From the NCBI GenBank assembly GCA_037178675.1, contig JAYMGJ010000380.1:141169-205168 (forward strand): DNA of 64,000 bases, given 5' to 3'. Position numbers and translations under genes: made by a program. The stretch's first letter is position 1. The number at the start of each line of letters is the position of its first letter. This document shows, piece by piece, positions 44,003 through 54,234 of the stretch. The DNA comes from Scleroderma bovista. Taxonomy: Eukaryota; Basidiomycota; Agaricomycetes; Boletales; Sclerodermataceae. Below the pieces are notes generated by a model, which was not told where the DNA came from, made no database searches, and saw only the letters and a program-made list of their open reading frames with translations.

Positions 44003-47000
44003 AGAGTGAGGACATGTCGGGCACCCTCACTCTTGAGTCTTCTTTGGACTTAGCAGTATGCATTCTGGACTACAGACTATCTCGTGCTACTACTCCTGTT
44101 GTACAGGAAATATTTAAATATTGCATTGCTTTGTTACATACTAAAATTTGTAAAACACACAAAAAAGTGTCTTCTGTGGTTTCTCCCATTTCTGTTTCTC
44201 CTTCTCACTACTTGGTTTTGTCTGTTGATACTGTGGACTGCAATTTGAACTGTTCAGTACCTTCTAAGGGGGTCCCTGCAAAGGGTTCAGTGCTGGAAGT
44301 AAAATCAAGCGTGCTTAATTCCTGGTTGAATAAAAATATTCTTTCTCCTTCTTTGGCATCTAAGGAACCAGAAAGTCCCACCAGTAACTTGGAAGTTTCT
44401 ATGGACTTATGAAGGTCCTTCACAATGGAACGTGAAGTGACAGTACCAGTCCACATCCACAGGCCCCTTAAAACTATTGAAGTAGACGCCTTGCTAGACA
44501 GTGGCGCTACTGGTTGCTTTTTTGACAAGAGCTGGGCTCTTGGTAGACGTTTGCAGTTATCTAAGCTGGTGAAACCCATCCCTGTGCTTAACGTAGATGG
44601 CACTAGGAATCAGGAGGGTGACATCACCCATTATGTATTGCTTACAGTCAGTATTGGGAGACACACTGAAAAGCTGTGGGGTGCCATAACATGCCTTGGA
44701 AAAGTTCCACTTATCCTTGGCCACACCTGGCTTCAGAAGCATAACCCCAATATACATTGGGTTTCCGGCAAAGTTAATTTAACTTGGTGTCCTCCAGAGT
44801 GCAAGTCACTCTTAGAAACACGCTTTGCTAAGTTATTACAGGAGAATGAGTCCCAGAAAACTTGGGTGCAAGCTTTGAAAGCTCATGAATCGAGGGTCAC
44901 TATCGATGAGTTGACCCTAGAAGAAGCCCAGAAGCAGGTGCCTAAAGAATACTGGGAGTTCTTAGACATATTTAGTAAAAGGTTGTCAGAGCGCATGTCG
45001 CTAAGGAAACCTTGGGATCATGGAATTGATCTGACAAGCTCAAGGGTTGTAAGCTCTTCACGAAGATGGATCTTCATTGGGGCTATAACAATGTGAGGAT
45101 TTGCAAAGGCAATGAGTGGAAAGCAGCGTTTGTAATGCACAAGGGGGCTTTCAAGCCATTAGTTATGTATTTTGGTCTCTGTAACTCACCCACAACATTC
45201 CAAAAGATGATGAATGAGATATTCCATGATATGTTGGATGTCTGCGTGGTGTACATTGATGACCTTATGATATTTACGAACACAGACAATCACGAAAAGC
45301 ATGATAGGATCGTGCTGGAAGTTTTGAAACGTTTATGTGATAATGATCTTTACGTTAAACCCAAGAAGTGTTGCTTCAGAGTCACCGAAGTCAATTTCCT
45401 CGGTATGATTATTTCACATGATGGGATCAAAATGGACCCTGAAAAAGTTAATGCTATTTTGAAGTGGCCAGAGCCAACGAATGTAAAGCAGGTTTGCATG
45501 TTTTTAGGTCTTGACAACTTCTATAGACGCTTCATTAAAGATTATGCAATCATGGCTAGGCCCATGATGGACCTTACGTGTAAAGACACTGTATTTAACT
45601 TCAGAAAAAAGGAACACACTGGGTTTGAAGCTTTGAAAGCCGCATTTACTCGTGCTCTGGTACTTCAGTACCCTGATCAAGATCGCAAATTCTGCCTGGA
45701 AACAGATGCATCTGAGTTCACCATCAGGGGAGTGATATCCGTGAAGTGTGAAGATGGTGAATTCAGACACGTCGCGTACATGTCACATTCCATGACACCT
45801 CCCGAACAAAATTATCCTATTCATGACAAAGAGATGCTGGCCATCATAAAAGCAACTGAGGCCTGGTGCCATTATCTTGAGGCCACTCCTTATGTCTTTG
45901 AGATATATATGGACCATCATAATTTAATGTACTTTACGAAGTCGCAGAACCTCTCTAAGCGCCAAGCACACTGGCAGATGTGCATGATGCACTTTAACTA
46001 CTCGTTAATTTATAAAAAGGGAACCCAGATGCACATTGCAGATCCGCTTAGTAGGCGATCAGACCATTATGTATCTAGTTCCGAAGACAACAAGGATCAG
46101 GTCCTGTTGAATCCAGTATCTATTAAGCTGATCAACGTCACTGATCAGACTTACAAAGAGTGACAGTCGCTCATTACGAACTTTCACGACAGTCCTGTTG
46201 CTGGGCATAAAGGATTAAAAGCTCCATATAATGTGCTCAGGAAGCATTATTCTTGAAAAGGGATGAAAGAGCAGATTCAGACCTACGTAAAGCACTGTCA
46301 AAAGTGCCAACAGTCCAAGGTGTTGAATCAAAAGACTTCTGGAAGTCTTGTTCCCCTCCCTACCCCTAGTGGCCCACGGCTTGACATCACAATGGACTCC
46401 CATCTTCTGTTGTGTCTGACCATGGATCAGTCTTTGCGAGCAACTTCCTGGGGGAGTTGTATAGACTTTTAGGCATAAAAAGGAAGATGTCTATGACATT
46501 TCATCCTCAAACCGATGGTCAAACGGAGCAGTTGAACTGCGAAATTAATCAGTATCTCCGAACCTATGTAAACGATTGTCAGAACGAATGGGCTAAATGG
46601 ATCAAGATTGCTCAGTTCATTTGGAACAACACGGTTTCGGAAGTCACTACTGATTCCCCGTTTGGAATTACCTGGAGTTACTCCTCTAGGATGGGTGTTG
46701 ACCCTGTAGAGACAGTAGCCCCAACAGCTAAGGACTTTGCCACCATATTTAATAAAGTTGTTGAGTCTTCTGAGAAGGCTAAACATAATATGAAGCTTCA
46801 GGCGGATAAGCACAGAAATCCTGCCTCAGACTATGTTGTGGGCCAACAAGTTTGGCTTTCTATGGACAATCTTCATATGCTGAATTGTGCTTCCAAGAAG
46901 CTTACAGAAAGGTGGATTGGCCCTATGAGGTCACTCGTGTAACCCCAAATGCGGTTGAGCTTAAGCTCCTCAAAACTCTTCGGATTCACCCGGTTGTGAA

Positions 47001-47370
47001 TGTTTCTCAAGTCAAACCTTATTTAGGTTCTCTCCCTGGTCAACCTGTTTCCCAGCCCAGTCCGGTACATGTCTCTGAGGAACACGATGAAGAATACAAA
47101 GTGGACTGTATAGTAGCTTCTTGTATTTATAAAAGGCAACTCCAGTACCTAGTGCACTGGAAAGGGTATGAGGAGCATGAGAGAACTTGGGAACCTTTGT
47201 CGAACTTGAAGAATTCTCCTCTGGTAGTTGAGCGCTTCTATTACGAGAACCCCTCTGCTCCTTGGAAGCTTTGTATGGCCCAAGCAGACTTTAACTTGTT
47301 ATTTAGTCGTATCCCCGAAAACCTCACAGTTTGCAATGCTCAGTTCTGCAGTCTGGAATCCTGCACCTGA
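43997..47370 (+). pseudogene. GyC-2 pol
   Basis: Same domain order as GyC-1: protease LLDSGATG near 44495; reverse transcriptase YIDD near 45256; RNase H; integrase; chromodomain (YLVHWKGYEEHERTWEP) near 47150. Damage: TGA at 44410-44412 (former arginine in GyC-3); about 260 bp lost near 45035, taking the reverse-transcriptase fingers; TGA at 46161-46163; TGA near 46255; about 165 bp lost near 46396 between short ATGGACT-like repeats, taking part of the integrase core; frame change near 46925. Many substitutions against GyC-1 are CG to TG or CA. Confidence 0.92.
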
Positions 47371-47381
47371 GGGGGGAGTAG

Positions 47382-47696
47382 TGTAATGGACCGACTTTTT
47401 ATCTTATCTACCTAGTCTAGACCTGTACCTCGTGCTGTACATGCTGCCACCCTTGACATCATTATGCATAGCCTTAGCTCCACAGTGATGTCATTACATA
47501 GCCTTTTACCTGCACGTAGCCTCATGGATAGCCTTGCATAGCCCTCATGTATAGTAGTATATATATGCTGCAATCCAGCACCCAGAGACTCTCCATTCAA
47601 GCTCATCTTGGATTTCTTGCTCTAGATACTCATTTCCTGCTCCTCTCAGAGTCTTGCATGTTAGGATCCTTGGTTTTTTTGCCTAGGGTCGTCTCA
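47382..47696 (+). repeat. GyC-2 3' LTR with 34-bp deletion
   Basis: 315 bp. Compared with the 5' LTR it lacks one unit between two TTTATCTTATCTA repeats, a replication-slippage type loss. Confidence 0.92.
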
Positions 47697-48352
47697 ACCT
47701 CCAACCCTTACTTGTCCTGTTTCAACCTAGTTCCTCTTACCTACTTCTTCCTGCTTTTCCTCCATCATCCTTGTAATCCTAGTTCTCCATTTCTGCTTCT
47801 GCTCTGGATTGTTTTCCTGTACCTGCTTTATTTTCCTGTCTGCTTCTGCTCTATCCCTTGTTCTAACTAAGGTGTTTACTTGTCATCATATATACTCACC
47901 TCTAGTTTCATTGCTATATAAACTACCATACTCTAGCCTAGTAGTCCTTAGATCAAATCTCAACTAAGATACTCCTCACCTCTGTACTACCCCATGCTCT
48001 TCTAATCCATCTTGTTCGCAACTCTGGTCAACTCTGGCCTCCATCCTATCACATTCTCTTGGTTCTATGTCTACTCCTAGCAAGTCTCCTACTCTCACAA
48101 GGGCAAAAGCCACCTCTGGGATGTCCTTTGCTCTGAACAAGCTGTGCTAAACCCCAGATTACTTTCCCATGCTCCAGACTTACTCTGCATGACCTGGACT
48201 TTGCTCCCAGTGCTCCTCTAGTGCCCAGATTTACTTTGTATGACCTGGAATTGACTCTTCATACTAACTAGCACCTACTAGTGTCTGGACTTACCTCCTC
48301 ATTAGTCCCCTGCACCCCTGGACCTTCTAGTAAGATTATTGAGGAGAACTGA

Positions 48353-48615
48353 TCCTAAGCAAGCCTATCATCTATTTTTGTCTTCTCTTGGTCTGCTATT
48401 ACTATGTTGGCAGTCCACCTGCAGCCATATTTGATGAACTGTTTTTTCTTTTGAGTGCAAGAGTGATTATACAGCCAATTTTGAATGGCCTATGAAAATA
48501 CAAAATAAGACAACCTCTCTATAAGTGGGGGATCACTTGTTTTCTTCTTTATCACTCATTGGTGACTCTTGAGTGTCCTGTTGGCCTCCAGCCTTTGAAC
48601 ACAGCTTACAATGTC
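48353..48615. other. nothing recognised
   Basis: AT-rich spacer, no gene seen. Confidence 0.4.
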
Positions 48616-50106
48616 CATCAGCAAAACTACAGGCATCTTAAAATGTACTTGATTCAACTTATTTACTTGGGCTTTGCAATTAAGTCACTTAGTGAAGTAA
48701 TATAGCAAGTAAATTTTATTAAGACATGTAAGTAATACAAAGTGTGCTGAGTACAGTGGGGGGTCACCACCATGGCTGAGCTCATCATTGTTGTCATCAT
48801 TGTTGTTGCCATTGCTGTCACTGCTGCTGCTGGTTGACATTGTCACTGGAGCTGGGGGTGATTGTCATAGTCTTGGATGATGCTTGGGGTTGTTGTTGTT
48901 GTCTTGGATGATACTGGAGCTGGGGGTCTGGGGGTCATTATTGTCATCACTGTGGACAATGCTGGAGCTGGGGATGGTCATTGTTGCCACTGATGCTGGT
49001 GCTAGAGGTTGTCATCATTGTCTCCACCAGTGCCAGTGCTGGGGGGCATTGAATAATGCTGGAGCTGGAGCTGAAGAAACTGCAGAGGTGATCATTATCA
49101 CTGTTGATGCTGGTGTGGCAGGTCATTGTCATTGTTCTTGCTGCTGCTGGTCATCATTGTTAATGCTGATGGTGTGAGGGATTGTCATCATCATCAGACA
49201 ATACCAGTTATGAAGTTGGAAGTGGTCCATGTCATTGTTGACAGTGACAGTGAGGGCAGAGGACTTAGGAACAATTGAACAATTTTAAAGTGTTGTGATT
49301 TATAAACATTGTTCCCAAGTCCTGTGTGCTCTACAATGACACTGATGGTGATGTCAGGTAAGCAGCACCCCATCAGCAACAATGCTCACCAGTGACAATG
49401 ACAGCAATGGTCACCTCCCTCGCTCTAGCATCAACAATGGCACTGTCCAACAATGACAACAATGACAGCTTTGAAAGGTAAGTACCACCCTACCAGCACT
49501 GATGCTCACCACTGACAATGATGGCCCTCAGCTCCTAGTGTCATTTGATGACAATGTTGATGATCCCCAGCACCAGTGTCATTCATAATAATGACCCCCA
49601 TCCCCAGTATCATATGAGATGATGATGACAATGACCAGCAGCAACAACAACAGTGATGGCAGCAAGAATGAGAATGAGAATGGCAACCTCCAGCACTAGT
49701 GTTGATGGCAACACCAACAACAACTCCCAGTCCCCCAGCTCCAGCATAGTCTGATGCCCCCCAGCTCCAGCATCAACAACCCCTAGTCCCCCCAGCTCCA
49801 GCATCATTAGAGGACAACAATGACAACCCCCCACACCACCTCAACAATGAGGACAATGACCCCCCTGCTCCAGTGACATCCATGATGATGATGTTGATCA
49901 GCAGCAGTGGTAATGGCAATGGCAGCAAGGATGTGATGAGGGAGGGGTAGTGGCAGGGACCCTTCACCAACTCAGCACACTTTGTATTACTTACATGTCT
50001 TAATAAAATTTACTTGCTATCTTACTTCACTAAGTGACTTAATTGCAAAGCCCAAGTAAATAAGTTGGATCAAGTACATTTTAAGATGCCTGTAGTTTTG
50101 CTGATG
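48616..50106. mobile_element. inverted-repeat element with repetitive core
   Basis: 1491 bp. The first and last 136 bp (48616-48751, 49971-50106) are near-perfect inverted copies, starting CATCAGCAAAACTACAGG. The core is ATTGTTGTCAT-like on the left and its complement style on the right, making a loose palindrome. ORFs inside are composition artefacts. Probably a non-autonomous DNA transposon; no TSD could be fixed. Confidence 0.75.
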
Positions 50107-51217
50107 TCCTTGAAAATGGACTTTCTTTTTATTGCATCAGCTGCCACCCACTGTTCCAGTTTCTCCTGGACAATGATAATCTCATCTTTGTGAAGGGGGG
50201 TCTTGCCTTGCCCAGTGGCATCAGACCTCTCATCACTATTGCTCTTACTGTACTCAGATCCTGACATGGGTGAGGTGGAATCTTTGCAGCAAGTCCCAAC
50301 TTCCAGCACACATACCACATCAAGAAATTGACCAGATCTAAGTGAGGATACATCCACTGTCAAAAAAGGCATAGGATGGCAGATCTCATTCCAGTCACAT
50401 AATCTCAACTAAACTCTCACTTCACCACTTCCAACCACTAAGTTAGGATTAGTGCCTCACTTTTTTTTAGGGAAGGTGGAAGTCCAGCATACCCTTGCAT
50501 CATTAGGGATTGCTGCAATGCCATGAGCCAATCCCTTGCAATGGGGTCAGCTCACATGAAGGAGATTGATCTAAGGATACTCAGTTCATCATCCTGCCAT
50601 TTACCAGCACTACAATCTGATAATGTACAGTAGTAGCCCTGTATAAAATCCTTGACAGCTGAGGCAAGTGCTGCACCACTGAGCCCAAAGACCTTATACA
50701 ATTGGTTGTTGGGTAGAATATAACCCCACAAGGTCATTGAGGAAAGAAATAACATATCAATCATGTAAGTTTGAAAAAAGGATAATGAAAAATATTTGGT
50801 CTCTGGGTGGAGTGGGTCTCAAAGGAAGTTAAACTGTTTAAGAGATGGATGTCCCACTCTTGCTGCCTGATGCTAAATCTGAGAGCCCTCCTCACCTGGT
50901 TCCAGACAGAGCCCAAACTGCTTGTGAATGTGACAAAATGCATACTGCTTGAAAGCCCATTGCATCGTAGCCATAGTACCAATAGTATTTTTCATGAGTG
51001 ACTGTAGTTGCACAATTGTTGTTTCACCAACAACCAACTGTATTGCTTCCTGCTCTTCATCTTCTGGCATGGCATCCTCTACCATCATATGGCAGAGGAT
51101 TTCTCTGTTAGCCTGCTGTTGCACCTGCTTGATTTTCATTTTTGACAATGCAGCTAAAATAACAGCAGGGACAGTGGGGATGGATGATGCAGAGGAAGGC
51201 CCAGGGGTAGGATCCAA
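50107..51217 (-). pseudogene. unrecognised multi-exon gene remnant
   Basis: Minus-strand coding-like blocks: from 51217 MDPTPGPSSASSIPTVPAV with a Gln/Glu-rich helix-like stretch ending KQFGLCLEPGE; 50764-50552 with NNQLYKVFGLSGAALASAVKDF, continuing past one TGA as ADPIARDWLMALQQSLM; and 50408-50107 ending WVAADAIKRKSIFKDISK. Together they may be one gene with introns, its 3' end adjoining the inverted-repeat element. I do not recognise a family. Confidence 0.4.
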
Positions 51218-51260
51218 GGGAGTGGTGACAGGAGAACTGGTGGGGAGTGTACTAGAGTGA

Positions 51261-52186
51261 GGTACAGACAGTGGTACTTCAGGTGTCAGAGGGAAGGTTA
51301 CATGCAGTTTGCATTGAGGGTGTCAAATTTGAGATGTCTTGCCACCCTGTTTAAACCAATTAAAAATCCCCTGATTGGATTCACAGATATTACATTCATG
51401 CTGGGATTGCCAAATCACTGAATATTCTGAACATACAAATAGCATGGTTGGATGGTATTCCAGGGCAGATGTGATGCTACTAAAACATCATGATGATAGT
51501 CAATTTGCATGCCATGAGCAAGCTGCCTTGTGCATGAGGGGAATAGTTGTTCAGAGAATGTTCAAGGATCTTCTGCTCTTTCACTGGTCAAACTAAAATA
51601 TTCTTCAATTCACTCTGGTCAAGGGTAACTCTATGTGCATGCATTTATCAGCAATAATTGGTAACCTACTCATAATGGGAACTCACCCAAGGCATTGTGC
51701 AGATTTAAAATCGAAGAATGTCTAGGTGGTTAATGAGTGCTGGGAGGTGGGGATCAGATGACAGAATGTCAAACACACAAGTAATCCAACAGATATCAAG
51801 TGATGGATACAGGGTTCATACATGAAGATCAGTCCATGATATGTGACATTCAACTTGCTCCTGATCATCATGCCAGATCATCACTCCTGATCCTAAATAA
51901 ATAGCTTCAACAAGAAACAAAGCATCCACATCAGCAAAGTGGCAAAATCTTGTAAGGCCTTGCAAGGCTATATTAGACTGACTGGGTCCAACAAATCTTG
52001 TGACACCTTGCATGGAAATACTTCTTCTGGTCATGTGCCACTAGATCCTGTTAGAAACACATCATCCTGACCAGATTGTGAAGTCCCTGTATTTGGCAAG
52101 GCTATGTAAGGCCTTGTAAGATCTTGTAGGTGTAGGCATTGTCAACCACAGCAGCACAGCTTGCCAGGTCTTATTAGATCTTGTAA
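51261..52186. other. no gene seen; repeated short motifs
   Basis: 51945-52186 contains several CTTGTAAGGCCTTGCAAGGCT-like and AGATCTTGTA repeats. Confidence 0.4.
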
Positions 52187-52902
52187 CACTGCAAGCATTT
52201 GTGAATGTTTCATGACGAAACTATTGAGAAAGTAGGTGCTTAGTCATCACTAGCACATGACTTTCCTAGAGACTTGACACATGATGTGTCTGGACTTGAC
52301 AACTTCCATGTGATAGTTTATGTCACATGACTGGTTAAGAAAGTGCTGACTAACCGGAGTCCTATCGCTTATCTATGACATCATAGAGATAAACAGAGAT
52401 AATGTTCTTTCTAGAATGTTCTTATGGGTCATCTAGACTGTTTCCTTATCTTCTTATCTTACCTATGATGTACTGTGGTGTTCTATGAGATTCTATGAGT
52501 TTTCACAGGACTACTATGTTAGGAAGGTACTTATCTACTTGTCCTGTTATGGACTTACAGACACTCCATACTTTACATGGTCTGTGCGCAGCTCAGATGT
52601 ATAAATACCCTTATGATTCTTAGTATAGAGTAGGATTCTACCCACTGTTTTATCCTCTACTCTTATACAAGAGACTCTCAACCTACCTTTGGTATCCACT
52701 TCAAGTTTGAACCATCTAACAAGAGTGAGTTAGTAACTTCATTATCATTCTTGTTAGGCCCGCTGTGCTTGCCCAGTGTCTACACTTGGGCAGTGCTTCC
52801 TGTTAGAAACATTGTAAAAAAATAGAAGAAAGAGATACTCTTTTATTTACAATTTTGTTTAACCAAAAAAAACAAATATCATACAGCATTATTTTTGTCA
52901 TT
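52187..52902. mobile_element. AT-rich inverted-repeat element, left end, split by solo LTR
   Basis: 52187-52221 and 52811-52902 join to match the left end of 37246-37966 (CACTGCAAGCATTT onward). The rest is cut off by GyB-4. Confidence 0.78.
52222..52805 (+). repeat. solo LTR of a copia-type family
   Basis: 584 bp with TSD GAAAC (52217-52221, 52806-52810). Termini TATTGAG and CTGTTA; TG..CA would need one transition at each end. TATAAATA near 52600. Not related to Cop by eye. Confidence 0.82.
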
Positions 52903-53038
52903 GGCTGCAATGCGTATTCCACACCAAGTGTGTGTGACCATTGTCTGGGTTTGAAAATTGGTTAGGGTGTATATAAGACTGGCCTTTGGTGATGGTAACC
53001 CAACAAATCCTTTCCTTCATAACATCTTTGATTTAAAC

Positions 53039-54087
53039 ATGTATGCTAGCAACACCAACAATGTCGACTGGATGTGCGCCCCCTTGCCTGAGTTGGAAGG
53101 GAAGCTGACTGATTCAATCCAAGTCCAAATCGCCAAGTTTGACGAGCAGTTGTGTCAGCAACGGGAGCAATTGATGAAACAGGTGGCCGAGCAAGAGGCG
53201 AGGAGGTTGGCGGAGGAGGCTGCCAGGAAGAAGGCTGAGGAAGAGGCGAGAAGGGTCGCCGAAGAGAAGCGGAAGGCTGAGAAGCAGGCGAAGAAGCTCG
53301 CTGAGGTGAAGGCGTGGGCCGATTTCGAGGCGAGGCATAAGGTCGAAGCAGAGGTGAGGGCGAGGGAGAAGGCAGAGTCGCTGGCATCTGATGAGGCAAT
53401 GCGGGAGTGTTTGGGGCTGGGGCCAAAGCCAAAGGTGTGTGGTTGATTGATATTTTTTATTTGATTTTGCTGACTTATTGCTTGATTAGCCTCGTCAGGT
53501 CACTGCCCGATCCAACACGGGCATAATGTGGTTCAGGCCCCCTTGTGACTGATGCAGGTGAAGCAGTCACAGCAACGAGTGCGAGTTGGCCGACATGCGG
53601 TTGGTGCCAACGATCCAAGATCAAGTGCACCTTTGGTGTGTTGTTGGCGGCAATGGAACGAGCAGCGAGCAGTGAGAAATGGAAGGAGAGCGAGATTGCC
53701 ATGGTGACGATGCCGCCGAGGGGGGGCAAGAAGTGGAAACGGACAAAGAAGGTGATCGCCAACACCACAAGTACGGAGGAGATCAAGGCAGCAATGGGGG
53801 GGGTTCTCGGTGGCTGGGCCATCGAGTCAGCCAGACCCAGTTGCACTGGTCTTGGACCGCCGACTCAGGGAGATCATGGCAGCCATTGACCACAACACAA
53901 GGGAGCTGGCCAAGCTGGGTTGACAGGTGGAAGGAATCGCCTGGGAGACGAATAGGGCAGCAGACCCAAAGGACCCAAAGGGCAAGGGCAAGGCAATGCC
54001 CAAGGGGAGCGAAGAACAGGAGGAGTCAGACAAGTCGGATGGGGAGGAGGAGTCGGGAGATGAAGACGGAGAGGGCAAGTCCGAGTA
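53039..54087 (+). pseudogene. opposite-strand accessory gene of GyB-4 (coiled-coil protein with cysteine motif)
   Basis: Lies antisense between pol and the 3' LTR position. TATATAAG at 52970-52977, ATG at 53039 (MYASNTNNVDW). Exon 1 (132 codons, to 53434) holds PLPELEGKL, then a long Lys/Glu/Ala coiled coil (AEEAARKKAEEEARRVAEEK). Intron 53435-53489, 55 bp, GT..AG with branch-like TGCTGAC. Downstream exon sequence has CGWCQRSKIKC, like the first half of a fungal Zn2Cys6 cluster, then an acidic tail ending EDGEGKSE (stop 54085-54087). Frame continuity after the intron is uncertain and one TGA interrupts LG-QVEG, where GyB-1 has CAA. The function is unknown. An intron in this orientation could not survive in the retrotransposon's own RNA unless it is spliced only from antisense transcripts. 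Confidence 0.75.
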
Positions 54088-54234
54088 GTCAGACTGTACA
54101 TGTAATTGTATTTAGTTTTCTTGTTCTTTTTTCTTGTTTTGTACACTATCAATAGACTTTTTGTCCAGTGATTTGAATGACTTAGCATGAGAGGCTTTCT
54201 AAGGGGCCTGGCTTAGTCAGGTAGGCCTTGTGGT

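Larger units (their letters stand above)
38516..47696 (+). mobile_element. GyC-2: complete but decayed chromovirus
   Basis: TSD ACCTC (38511-38515, 47697-47701). 5' LTR 38516-38864 (349 bp), leader, gag, pol, 3' LTR 47382-47696 (315 bp). The leader is split by an inverted LTR-E copy (39599-42902). Pol has two internal deletions and several stops. Confidence 0.93.
37967..48352 (+). repeat. LTR-E copy 1, split by GyC-2
   Basis: 37967-38515 plus 47702-48352 join into an LTR-like repeat of about 1.2 kb, beginning TGTCATATCC and ending near GAGAACTGATC (the sister copy ends in the complement of TGTCAAGACCAG). GyC-2 sits in it with TSD ACCTC. Contains the Ser/Pro-poor, CT-rich minisatellite described at 42411-42490. 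Confidence 0.8.

Noticed and set aside
48884..49834. ORFs in the core of the inverted-repeat element
   Set aside because: Low-complexity composition, open on both strands.
52187..52221. Telomere-like repeats near 51.9-52.2 kb
   Set aside because: Short variable TTGTAAGG-type repeats, not TTAGGG arrays.
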